This document shows positions 12,201 to 22,639 of a stretch of 64,000 nt of DNA, piece by piece. The first letter of the stretch is position 1, and every line of letters starts with the position of its first letter. The notes under the pieces were generated by a model that ran no database searches, had not been told where the DNA came from, and was given only the letters and a program-made list of their open reading frames with translations. Source of the DNA: Watersipora subatra (lineage: Eukaryota > Bryozoa > Gymnolaemata > Cheilostomatida > Watersiporidae). The position numbers and the translations under genes were made by a program. The stretch is from the NCBI RefSeq assembly GCF_963576615.1, contig NC_088717.1, forward strand, positions 13,584,108 through 13,648,107, written 5' to 3'.

Positions 12201-14472
12201 TGGAAAAAACATACAACATGCTGACTTATGAGCCTCAATGGTAAGGGTGTTGCTTTATATTGGTCTATATGTAGTCAAGTTAACTACGAGTTAATTCCTA
12301 CTTGGGCAATCAGGAACATGCTAAGCAACATACCCGACACCACTAAATAGCAGAGGTGATTTGCTTTTGCCCACAATGAGCTCCGACTGAATCAGATATG
12401 ATGGCGAAACAGCGAGCCTAGTGTGCTTGCCACAGTCCTTGGAGTCAAATGACATATGGTCAATAACAGATGTATCTTTCTCATCCAATTCAACTAAAAC
12501 AAAGTAGGTGTATACATCTTTAATATCATGGCTAGTAGCCATTTGTTAAAAGGCTATTGCCCAACCTAATTACCAATCCCAGCTTGACAAATAGGCTGCA
12601 AATATACAATATACAAATACAGTCAAACATGGATAACTCGGCCACGGATAGCTCGAAAACATGGTTAATTCGAACAGTTTCTTTGGTCCGTTCCCACCTA
12701 ATGATAAATTGCTATAGATAACTCGAACTCAACACTGTTAATTCGAACTGTTTTTTTGCCCAACGGCTACCGAAACGGTTGTTATCGCTTTAGAAAATCA
12801 CTTTATTCAAAGCCATAGAAGTAAACCTCATATTTTCGTAATTCATAAGCGTTGTTATTACCACCATCGGCAAAATAACTTTGTCAACGACTTTTCTAAA
12901 GGTTTGGTCAAATTTGATTTATACTGCTATACGATTAATAGCACGGGCTTGCCGGGTCACGCGCGCAAGGATTTTCGCCACGCACATACAAAACAAAAAC
13001 AGCATGTTGTTTTGTATGTGCGTGGCGAAAATCTTTGAGTGCGTGACCCGGCTAGCCCGTGACGAATAGTTTTTCGACGTTGATTCCGTGTTGAATCAAC
13101 GTCGGAATGTTGAATGTTTAAAACGTCTTAAGAATTGTTTTTATTAAACGTATACGTGTCTTAGCTAAAAAAACTATTCATCGTTTGACCTAAACACAGA
13201 ATACGTGTGTACATTCAATAAGTATCCATTCAAAAAGCGTGAGTGATATACAATGTACCGTTAAACCTCGTAAAACTTTTAATTGAACTGCCTCGGAGTG
13301 TTGCTGTTAACGAATCCCAGGTAAAGTAAGGGATTTTTCTTTGGTAACTTTTTCTTGAAGTTGCATAAACTTCAAGAAAACTCGGCAAAATTGATCGTGG
13401 GTAAAACGCTCAAAAGAAAAAGATGTCTTTTCTTTTGAGCATTTCAACAACGATCAAGTTTTGCCAATGTCAATCTAAAAAAACGTCCTGGCAATAACAT
13501 CACCTCAAACATAAAACCAATCTCAAGTGATAGAAAAATCTCTATACTTTTTGATAAAAACGTTTTAAACTTTACATTAGAAGCATTTAATTTGAAACAA
13601 GCCATTTGTGCTTTTGATTTATAGTATAGTTTGCATATGTACATGTATCTACTAATAAATAAGTAAATACATGGTCTTGTGACAGTGCTCTGATAACTTG
13701 AACGCTCTGATAATTCGAACACTTTTGCTCGGTCCCTTGAAGTTCGAGTTATCCATGTTTGACTGTATATCAATTCTACTAATTTTGGTTATACGTATAT
13801 TGAGATGCTCCTCACCTCCAACTTCTGCAGCAAGCTCTCTGATTGTTTCACTGACATCCGAGTTAGCGGCAACCATCATGTTTCCTCCTCCATCAATGAA
13901 GTTAGTAATTTCAGCCACATTTAAAGTACCTATGACGCCACAAGATATATTTTATCATTATGCAGCAAAATATAGCAATGAAATTTGCAGAATAGTGTGA
14001 TGATAAAATTAAGATAACCACTAAAACTAAACAAAAAGTTAGGAAATATTTCACATTAAAACAACATTTTAAAAATCAACTGTTTAGCTAAAGGTAGAAT
14101 AACATGTTCCCTATTTTTTAAATACTACGGAGTTGCAATGGTCGAATAGCCGTTTATAATTTTGAAGCACTTACTATATGTACACTATATAAAATGCTAT
14201 ACTAGCAACATACCTCCAAATTCTTCAACAGTAGGAGCAAAAATCATCAAATTATCATACAAAAATTCTCCATATTTGGATAACTTCAAGGAAGCATCGC
14301 TGGCTAATTTGAAAGAAAGCTCGTAACCACGGTCTTTCAATCCCCGAAAGAAGATTGAGTGTGTATCTCGAACAGACCAGTCATCAAGGAGCACAAGAGT
14401 TCTAGGCTTTATTGCGCTAGCAACAAAAATTAGACACAGCAAGCATAACAGGTTAGTAATGGATGCTTTCAT
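6208..14472 (-). CDS. DDOST: Oligosaccharyltransferase 48 kDa subunit (OST48/WBP1)
   Basis: DDOST is a structural, non-catalytic subunit of the ER-membrane complex that transfers the dolichol-linked glycan to Asn in nascent proteins. Seven exons (minus strand): 14472-14214, 13929-13816, 12493-12334, 10596-10360, 7602-7339, 6583-6472, 6372-6208. All borders are GT/AG, phases agree throughout, and 1,311 nt give 436 residues, the usual family length. A signal peptide ([12 protein letters not shown]...) precedes [10 protein letters not shown]. Family hallmarks in order are [85 protein letters not shown] and YNRIGYTHL. One C-terminal membrane helix follows [11 protein letters not shown]. The protein ends KKKKTE, a KKXX-type ER-retrieval tail. 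I start at MKAS because the signal peptide begins there; an upstream in-frame Met would bury it behind 41 residues. Confidence 0.97.
6373..7338. other. DDOST introns 5 and 6
   Basis: Two introns around the 6583-6472 exon. No transposon or RNA gene recognised; the open frame at 6812-7006 has no splice-supported role. Confidence 0.6.
7603..8082. other. Part of DDOST intron 4, no feature seen
   Basis: AT-rich intronic DNA between exon 5 and the 23-bp satellite. Confidence 0.6.
8083..10042. repeat. 23-bp minisatellite array, about 85 copies, in DDOST intron 4
   Basis: Unit ~ CTGCCATACTATGGTCTCTC plus TTA (23 bp). Variants (CTC/GTT/CACTC, GGACAC, TTTGTGTC) recur in blocks, for example about 8990-9060 and 9425-9490, which indicates block duplication. 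Because 23 is not a multiple of 3 and the unit has no stop on the plus strand, all three plus-strand frames stay open for up to ~660 codons with the same 23-residue period (YCHTMV...LLLPYYG). This is not a protein gene: it is antisense to the DDOST intron and has no start or splice context. Confidence 0.95.
10043..10359. other. Left part of DDOST intron 4 next to exon 4
   Basis: Unique AT-rich intronic DNA with the strong exon-4 donor (GTGAGT on the minus strand) at its right edge. Confidence 0.6.
10597..12333. other. DDOST intron 3
   Basis: No transposon with clear ends. A (TA)n run lies at about 12120-12140. Small open frames near 11250-11845 on either strand have no domain or splice support. 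Confidence 0.55.
12620..13765. mobile_element. TA-flanked pogo/Tigger-like MITE, 1,146 bp, in DDOST intron 2
   Basis: Terminal inverted repeat CAGTCAAACATGGATAACTC, its exact complement at the other end, with TA on both sides (12618-12619, 13766-13767). CAGT ends and a TA duplication fit the pogo/Tigger branch of Tc1/mariner. The interior is a set of hairpins: a long one at about 12945-13065 with arms CCGGGTCACGCG.../...GCGTGACCCGG, and nested ones at 13345-13470. No transposase frame survives. The right side (about 13316-13600) resembles the separate foldback at 62982-63361. Confidence 0.8.
12945..13065. repeat. Large palindrome inside the MITE
   Basis: Arms of about 45 bp (containing GATTTTCGCCACGCACATAC and its complement) separated by a ~14-bp loop; two-base differences between the arms are visible near the outer ends. 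Confidence 0.8.
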
Positions 14473-14815
14473 AGTGCCGGTTATAACAAATTGTCCAATT
14501 TCTCTTTTACATCCGTGGCTCGCACGCGTATGGTTTCCGGTACATGTCCCTTTACTATTGGAGGGCCTCGTATTTTGGAAACCTTCATTGGACACGACGA
14601 TTCATCATTCAATTGGTCAATGTTTAATCTTTTGTAAAAGAAATAATAAAATTACAATGTTTGTAGCTTCAGACCTACATTACAAGCTGTCCCAATCAAC
14701 GAGGCGAGCTCGATTAACCAACATACTAGCAGTACATGTTACTTGGCGCAGTTTGCAAAACAGCGAGGTTTTGTTGAATCTACTGCACCAAGCAGGAGGG
14801 CAAGCGATTACCGCA
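14473..14815. promoter_or_regulatory. Divergent promoter region between DDOST and POFUT1
   Basis: 343 bp separate the two start codons, which point away from each other. No other gene fits in the gap, so both promoters and both 5' UTRs must lie in or overlap it. The stretch is less AT-rich than the surroundings near 14510-14600. Bidirectional use is inferred from geometry only. Confidence 0.6.
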
Positions 14816-17800
14816 ATGCTACTAATTCGATTTGTGCTAGTAATTTTATGGCTAATTGCAGCATGTGATAAAATTACATCATTACAAAATGATTATACCG
14901 GGTACATCATTTATTGTCCTTGCATGGGCAGATTTGGCAATCAAGCTGATCATCTTTTAGGTTCTTTGGCTTTTGCACATAAATTAAGAAGAACTTTGGT
15001 CTTGCCGGCTTGGCCTACCATGCGGGTATGTATTCAATTGATGGCTTTGCAAAAAACATGTTATATAAGTATTTTTTGTTAGCTAGATTGCCCAGCTTCC
15101 ATCTGTTGAGCCGTTCTGGCTCTTACAATAAATTCTATAGGCTCTCGATCAAATGCAAGATTCAAGAGTGAATTTAACACAAAGGTATTAATTTGAATCA
15201 ATTTTCAAATTACAGTCGGACAAAAGAGTAGACAATAGCAGGTCAACAGAACACTATTTTGAGGTCAACAGAACACTATTTTCTCATGAAAACCTCAATA
15301 AATAATATTCACAAACAAACAATAGCGATGCCGCACTATCAAAAAGCTTGCGCTAACAACATACAAGTTTAATGATATTAGGATATACATTTTTGAAGAG
15401 TTGCCAAAACTTATCTTTAGGTGGGTAATTTATGCTCATAGTAATAAACTGTGGCAACACTTAAAACCTAGCTTAAAAATGGATTTTTTTAGTATTGTGA
15501 TTATCACGGTAGAATAATAAGCTAAGTTTTGATTTATGTGCCAAACTTTTTTCACTTAGTCTGTTGGTCTGTTTGTGTGTATTAATGCAGTTAACATAAG
15601 ATGATAAAGGGCTGGGTGGCTTTTATTGGTTTCGGAATTAATTCTGACTGTATAATTTACAAAGCTATACTTCATATGAAGTGCATTAGTTTGCTCGATG
15701 TTAATGGACAAAAACATCTGCGTGTTTCCTTATCTCATACATGTTGTACGATTATGCTGCATAGATTAGATAATGGTTTTATTTATTGTTAAATTGCCTC
15801 TTCAGTTAATGTGCACTATATGCCCATATGCATGCATGTTGAGCGCACACATAATAAACCCATCATTGTAATAAGTTTGATTCATTCTATGTGCTCATTA
15901 TGAGTAGTAAGAACTTTTTTAATTGATTATATATACAGCCATGCTAGCTCTTCTCGGATCACACTTTTGCTACTTACTCCGACAACTATAGTTGGTTCCT
16001 CTCTGCTCACCAATCGCATATCTATATAGCTATAGGTTGGCAAGCTTTGCTGATGGCTCAATGTCAGTCAGAGCCCACAGCTCATACTACCTTGTAAGTT
16101 TGGTATGTACTTTGGCTAACAGGCTTCTGCCTCTCCTTGCTCCTTGATATGGTACTCTGGTAGGAGTATCAACGGAAGCTTTCGTGGTTGGTGTCGACCC
16201 GAGACTATCCATGCTTGTTGCATTAGCAAGACAAGGTCTCATTCAGTTGTTAGCGAATACATCAGGCAACAGTTAATACACGTCGGTACTCAAGTATGCC
16301 ACTAGTATGGTACTCAACACAGTATAACTATAACAATTGAAACTATTCTATGTGAGTGTCAGTAGCTGTAGATATCTGCATCTTGAAGTTAGCTTATCTT
16401 CGTTGGAGCCAATTTACCGAGTAGGAAATTGGACTACATCACTACACTGTTGCATTGAATATTGCAGCTCCAAATAAGAAGCTGAAACAAATCTATCGCA
16501 AAAAACTTGCTAACATAAATTGGTATGAGAAAGAAACTAAAAAAAAGAGTAGATACCAGAATAAACACGTCATTGCTAGAATGGACCATTTCTATTGTAG
16601 TGTTCACTTTGTCTGCATTAAACTTAAGTAGTTTAGGGTTGTGTTTTGCTTTTTTCAACTGTTCCTTTCTGTTCCCCCTGTTCCTTCTGCTCTCACCTGC
16701 TACTATTTTTGCTGATTTCAAATTTTTAAAGATTTCTGAGAAATCTTTAAAAAAAACAAAAATAGTAACAGATGAGAGCAGAAGAGTTCTGCCCGAGTTC
16801 TGGCATGATTATAATTTATAAATATGTGTGAATTTCTTAGCAGGTATGTCATATAGGGTTTTGTAGAGTTTGATGAGTGGTTTGACATAGACATCTTGCA
16901 AACTCACCAGAAGGTTGTGACAGCTGATACGTTTATCAAGGATATAGCACCACAAGTGTGGCCAGTCGGTAAGAGAGTGGGCTTTTGCTACAAACCGGCA
17001 CATGGAAGTTATACCCAGGTATGATGATCATGTCCACATTTTACTTTAGCCTCCTAGTTATTCTTCAGTGTTGTAGTATTCTAAACCAAAGCTAGTCTCA
17101 TTTGTATTCCTATTACAATGTTTAGTACTTTTGTGTAATGCACTGTCGTACATTATCGACTGCGTTAGATAATGTGCGATAGTCTTCTGCCAAACAATCG
17201 TTCTTAGTAAAGAAGCCCTGATCCTAGTATCGATATTGGCACAAATATGGTGGGGAAGTACCTCGATCGGTATTGGTCGATCTTTTCTACAAATCTATTT
17301 TTGATAATAATAGTATTTTAGTCTACTATACTAACAAATATCATAGCATGCAAGTTTTTATTACTTCTGTGATAAAAAATTTCTTACATAGTACAAGAAC
17401 CTAATCATATAGTTTTTTAACGATCCAGACGTCCATTTTTGTTCAACTTGGAATAATTCTTGGACTAAATAGTCATCTGACTAGTACGTCAAAAATAGAA
17501 GAAATGGATTAGTGAGTTTCTGTCTTTATCACTTTCATGTTTTTATCACTTCTGAGACAGGAGGTTTGCTAAATTACAGGATAAATGCGACCTTAAGCAA
17601 GGCTCCCCCTTCTCAGACTTTTGGGATCACCTAAATGTTGACTTCGATTCAACGGAGTTTTACCACTTGACTTACTCAGCTGCAGACATTGACTCCTGGA
17701 AAGAGCTCTACCCGGTTAACAAATACCCAGTGCTGGCATTCAGAGGGGCGCCAGCCAAGTACCCAGTACTGGAGGTCAGTTTTGTCAACTAGTTCAGTGC

Positions 17801-20800
17801 GCTCCTGGTTACGACATCCCCCTTTGACGTTTTCTTTGTCTTAAGATGTGGAACAAAATGTTTTTTTCATATCTTTGCTACAGCATTTTTTTTCGCCATA
17901 CAACATCAACAAAAGTGTCTTTTGAAATTCACATTTGGCGGTATGTGTGCTGAATACTTTCGAATAATGAAGATACCGATATGTTATTCAACGATATCCC
18001 TCACACAACACCCAAAGAGATACCATGCTCGCTCTCTTTATCAGTTCATCATTCTTCATGTTTTGTAAATGCTTGATATTGTGTGAGTGAGACGGAAATT
18101 GGTGAAAAGCAAGCGAAAGTGAAAATTTATTGTGCATTTTAGTCTTTAACCCTTTTGCAGGTGGTGCGACATTAATGTCGTTTAATATAGTCTTTAATAT
18201 AAAATTTGCTATAAACTTTAATTCATTATACGTATATAACTACAAATATAACTTTAATTTGTTAGACTAAGATTAATAATGACTTTAAAGGAAGAAGTAA
18301 GAATCATAACCACTAAATACACTAAAGCTACTGTAGGTAACTATAGTTACTAAGGTTAACATGCTATTCTGTTACTAATTTTTAATATGAACAGTAGTTA
18401 TAAAATTTGTTGATGGTTTTTACCAGGGGGTGTTTGTATTAAATAATTACTGAGTTTTAATACCCATTTATACGACATTTTCACCTTACGATGCCAACGA
18501 TGGAGAGAATTAATGCCGTGTGGCTTCATGGTTCCGCTGTATTGGTGCAGTGGTTAAAAGAATTTCTCCGAGAGATATCTGGTGATCGTTTTATATACTC
18601 ATCTTTTGTATAGGAGAATGTGAAGTTGCAGAGATATTTATGGTGGTCAAATCAGATGGTAGAGGCAGCCAGTAGACTCATTTACAGCCATCTCCAGAAT
18701 GAGAGCTATATTGGTATGTTTGTTTGTTCTTACAAATTTGTGATTAGATGGTAAAACAAAAAATTTTTTTAAACTTCATGTTTAAATGTTTACAATAATA
18801 ATAGCGGTGTCTGGCCAAAGCCAGGGTTTGAGATTAGGACAAAAGATTGTTTTGTTCAGGACATTCAGCTTAATAGCCCTACACTGTAACACCTGCACTA
18901 ATCAAGCGCCTTTGGCATTTTAGAATAAGTATGCAAATAGTTATTCTCTGTGCTTTATGGTAAAGGAAGCGAACAGAAATAATATAGATGAAGTTAAAAG
19001 AAACATTTACTGAAAGTTTCCTACCGCACACTAGACTGCCAGTGTATTTAATATGTTGCACTATTCAATTTTTAAAATATGCTTCGATGCTGTAAGATTG
19101 TATGACAGCTTCTTAGTGATGTTTTTTTGCACGAAGCTTTTAGTTAGCATTTAATAATATATAAAGAGACAAATCACTCTAGTTTTTAGCATTTTGAGTG
19201 AGAAGATGCAATTACTCGTGTCCCGTCTGACCTCAATTTGTGACCAAAATTCGGTATTTAAAAAGCAAATTGTTCAAATTTTGAAACTTTTTTTTTACCG
19301 TTACAAATAATTAACATAATTTTAATCGCTTCCAGTCTTCTTTTCTTTAATTTCTTCCTTCTAATAATGTATATATGCATTATTAGAACATCTGTGTTTT
19401 TATAGCTCCATTATGTTTTATCTGTGCCCTAAAGAATCTAAATAGTATATATAAATCATATAGTGTTTGACGCACTATATTGTTCTGTTCAGTTAATTGC
19501 TTGGTATGTCAAACCTATTGTATGTTCAAGTAATCTATTTTATACGTATACATTGTATTTTGTTTACATCATTTCAGAGCTTAATAACATCGACAAACAC
19601 TTGAAGTATTTACATATCGTATTAAATTGAAATAATGCATTTTAAGATTATTAGCAGTAAGCCTGGCTTACTAAGTTACCCAGGATTTTTTATATTCAAT
19701 CAGATAGCCTGCAGAGTTCATGTAGATTACCAACTCAAATTGCTACAAAACTTCCACAAAGACAATCCATGAATGTGTTCATTGAGGGAAATTGTCCTTA
19801 ATGCACGTGAAGACACATTCTTGAGGTGCTAATCAGATGTGTAAGAGACCGGTTCTCAAAAGCAGACAGACTTTCAAACAAGTATTTTTATCAACCTGGT
19901 AGAAGGTATATATGCACATGCGTGTGAAGGATAAAAACTGGCCAAAACATGTGAAAATGTATACCTATGTGATATGTATGATATGTATGTGATATGTACA
20001 CACAATGATGATATGGGATTCAGTAGTAGAGAAATGAAAATAAAGCTAAAATAAATGTAATAATAAATAATACAATAATAAATAGAATAAAATGAACATG
20101 AAAGCTAAATCAATAAAGTAATAATTGATAAGAAGTCTTCAATGACCTTAATGACCCATGAAATAGGAGGCTCAGCAATGCATAAGTTATTGCTGGAGTC
20201 ATTTATATAAATACACAACATAACTTACATCAGGTATAATTTTAATAACCTTAAATTATATATATATGTTGTGCTGTTTGTTGTATTTTTTATTTCTATC
20301 AGTCTTTCTACTGTTACTGACAAAATTGCAATGTAGATGAAAAATTTTCTATGTAGTTCAATACTCCACATGTCAAGACATTTGTTTGCTCAAATTTATC
20401 CCATACATAAAAAATAGTAATGGTAATCATAATTCGGGCTTGAAATATTTTGATAAACACTCCTTCAACATAGCTCAGCTGAAATCGCTATGTTATATTT
20501 GCTTCTGTTAGTGAAAATTGGAAGTAAGTCGGCAAGTCATAAAAATATGTTAACTTCTGTTGTATTGAAGATGAGTCTCAAGCCAACAGACATGAACAGG
20601 TCTCAAAATCACCTTCATAATTGTCTTGCATTTTCACTGTCAATGAATATGTACTATTTACTGCAGCCGTGCACTTACGGAATGGGCCTGACTGGGACAA
20701 TGCTTGCTCACATGTGCCTGAGAGGATCACCTTCATGTCTTCTCCCCAGTGCACTGGATACTCAAATAAACATCCTCTGTCCATGAACATGTGTTTGCCT

Positions 20801-22557
20801 GATGTTGCTCATGTGCTTCAGTATGTAATACTCATAAATCGTCTTGTTTCCCATTTTATTTAGCTACTAGGTGAATGCTCTGCACTGCACGAGTAATTAA
20901 AAACATTTACCATTCTAACATTTAAATGAAGGTGTTTGTTTATTTCTGTGTGTGCTATAAGTTTACTAATTAAGTTTTTGCTGTATATACATATACTAGC
21001 TGTGCAACCCAGCGTTGCCCGAGTATTAAAAATCAGCTTATAAACAATGAGAGTTGCCTGCCACTTGCTATTAGATTGGCACATTGCCGGTGCATAATAT
21101 GAGTAAGCGTGCTAATAAGAGTGACCCTCTCTGTGATGTTCGGCAATCACCCTGCGTAGTACGCAAAGCCGTCGCGTGATTGCTTCCATATTGCGACATA
21201 TATCGCTAGTGCAGTGATCAAGTTTGTGTGGCTGAGTTGGTACGGTGTCTGACTGGTGGGCCGGAGGGTCCGAGTTCAAATCTTCTGTGATGCGGAGTCA
21301 TTTTTCTAAGATATCAGTAGCAATAGCTGGACATACCGAAAACAGATGACAAACTTTGAGAAATATATACAGTACTTTTCGGACTATTAACCGCGCTCCT
21401 ATATAAGCCGCATCTGCTTTATTTTGAAAAAAAAAAGATAATAAAACAATACATATGCCGCAGAACTCAAGACGGTGCTTTTTAACACGGCAGCAACTTT
21501 GCTGGTTAAAACGGAACAGTGCCGTTAGGCACTGTTCCGTATTAACCGACGCTTTTTAACCCAGTGCCTAACGGAACAGTACCGTTAGAAATTGTTCATT
21601 TTTTCTTTCACCGCTAGAAGCGCACTAATCGGAGATTATGGTTAATGCGCCCTTGCTGTGAAAGAAAAAACTACCGAATAGCCACACCCTTATATAAGCC
21701 GCATGGCTCAAAACGTCAGAAAAAAGTAGCGGCTAATAGTCCGAAAATTACGGTAGATAATTGTCATACATTTTACAGAATATCCTGTTTGTGTGTCCTG
21801 GATTGTGTTCTCTTTGTGTACTATATTGTTTCCTAATTTGCCTGTAATAGGTTTGTTTCTATTTTGGGGTTCTTAACTGAGACCCTGTTGCTAATTATAT
21901 TTTAGGTTTCATAAATGTGCACCCACTGAACATCTCTTCTGGGCCTAATAATTATTTTTAATGTGATGTTAAATTGAACTTGGTTAGGAACTACCTTTAG
22001 TATTATATACTTTAACATTGGTCTTTTTATAATCCTTTTTACTATTTCTGGTAACGAAACTGATAAACAGGCTGTCCGTCCTGCTTTCAAGACAGGTTAA
22101 ACCAAACCTCGGGTATTTAGGTTTTTTATGAATATTTTCTCTTCCTGAAACAAAATTTTCATAACGGTATTTAATGCATAGTTTGCAATATCATCTGTAA
22201 TATTATTATAGAATACTCATCGTGTTATCATTTAGCAATGAAAATATAATATTTATGATAAATTTTTATTGCAGGCGGATCAGAGAAGCGGTCTTGCTTA
22301 CAAAAATCACCAACATATACGTGCTCACAGATCAATACCCATTAATATCAGATATCGAACATGGACTATCAGATCTTGGTGTCAAGGCCATACATGCTGA
22401 TCCAGATATCCCTCAGTACGATCTTATTATTGCGGCAAAGGCTGATTTCTTCATAGGAAATTGCATTTCATCGTTTTCCGCTTTCATCAAGCGAGAGCGA
22501 CAAGAGATATTGAATAAGACCAGCTGGTTTTTTGGAATAGATTCCAACTCTGGGTGA
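14816..22557 (+). CDS. POFUT1: GDP-fucose protein O-fucosyltransferase 1
   Basis: POFUT1 adds O-fucose to Ser/Thr of EGF repeats (Notch pathway) in the ER lumen, using GDP-fucose. Six exons: 14816-15025, 16857-17018, 17580-17774, 18614-18713, 20667-20820, 22275-22557. Phases agree (0,0,0,1,2) and 1,104 nt give 367 residues (human about 388). An N-terminal hydrophobic signal ([13 protein letters not shown]) is followed by [14 protein letters not shown], the GDP-fucose site with the conserved Arg and Asn. Later come [31 protein letters not shown] (catalytic Arg and Asp), [21 protein letters not shown] and [15 protein letters not shown]. Exon 2 start is the least certain border: the segment joining exons 1 and 2 is about 8-10 residues shorter than in human. 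The protein ends [10 protein letters not shown] with no KDEL-type tail (see findings). Confidence 0.96.
15026..16856. other. POFUT1 intron 1
   Basis: No gene. Contains a 21-bp direct repeat (AGGTCAACAGAACACTATTTT, twice at about 15239-15284) and a hairpin at about 16684-16788. A very small missing exon in this intron cannot be excluded, since the joined protein is slightly short here. Confidence 0.55.
16684..16788. repeat. Short foldback in POFUT1 intron 1
   Basis: Arms CTTCTGCTCTCACCTGCTAC... and its imperfect complement (AACAGATGAGAGCAGAAG), with a second stem AAAGATTTC/GAAATCTTT in the loop. Small hairpin repeat, family unknown. Confidence 0.6.
17795..18539. mobile_element. TA-TIR MITE family A, copy 1 (POFUT1 intron 3)
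   Basis: Related end to end to copies at 42857-43568 and 58674-59325. Shared blocks are a left part with AACATCAACAAAAGTGTCT, a middle CTAAAGCTACTGTAGGTAAC and TATAGTTACTAAGGTTAACA, a TTTTTACCAGGGGGTG block and a right end with CACCTTACGATGCCAACGAT. The ends resemble CAGTG...CACTG with TA flanks as in Tc1/mariner-type elements; the left end of this copy has diverged. No coding capacity. Confidence 0.7.
18714..20666. other. POFUT1 intron 4
   Basis: AT-rich, no supportable exon. Low-complexity AATAAT/GATATGTAT runs lie around 19970-20110. Confidence 0.55.
20990..21369 (+). mobile_element. SINE-like repeat with tRNA-type promoter boxes
   Basis: Begins TGTGCAACCCAGCGTTGCCC and ends TTTGAGAAATATATA. 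Internally it has an A-box-like TGGCTGAGTTGG (21229-21240) and a B-box-like GGTCCGAGTTCAAATC (21267-21282), spaced as in a tRNA. Related start, middle (ATCGCTATAACTGGACA-type) and tail blocks recur at 44763-45755 and 46828-47286. Unusually, the tRNA-like part is near the 3' end rather than at the head. Confidence 0.6.
21370..21753. mobile_element. TA-flanked MITE, 384 bp (POFUT1 intron 5)
   Basis: Left end CAGTACTTTTCGGACTATTA, right end the complement type (CTAATAGTCCGAAAATTACG), TA on each side. The interior carries the palindrome around AACGGAACAGTGCCGTTAGGC and a second one. It inserted directly at or beside the tail of the SINE-like repeat. From memory, ends of this type (TTTTCGGACTATTAGCCGC) are widespread in animal genomes. 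Confidence 0.75.
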
Positions 22558-22630
22558 ACAGATCTCTCTTATGTGAAAAACTATATTTTCTGTGTACCAA
22601 AGCATTCTTTTTTCTTCCATTATTTAATTG

Positions 22631-22636
22631 AATAAA
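22631..22636 (+). promoter_or_regulatory. Polyadenylation signal of POFUT1
   Basis: AATAAA 74 nt beyond the POFUT1 stop, supporting 22275-22557 as the terminal exon. Confidence 0.6.
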
Positions 22637-22639
22637 AAC

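Noticed and set aside
14473-14595. Upstream in-frame Met for DDOST
   Set aside because: Would place 41 residues before the signal peptide; MKAS is the natural start and the stretch overlaps the divergent promoter.
14459-15082. 207-codon plus-strand frame as one exon
   Set aside because: Only the part from 14816 is POFUT1; the earlier part overlaps the DDOST first exon and promoter, and the end runs past the GTATGT donor at 15026.
16434-16821. Opposed 95-98 codon frames
   Set aside because: Cover an intronic hairpin; hydrophobic composition comes from T-rich sequence.
21229-21282. True tRNA gene
   Set aside because: A and B boxes are present but no cloverleaf with a matching acceptor stem can be drawn, and the segment recurs in diverged repeat copies.
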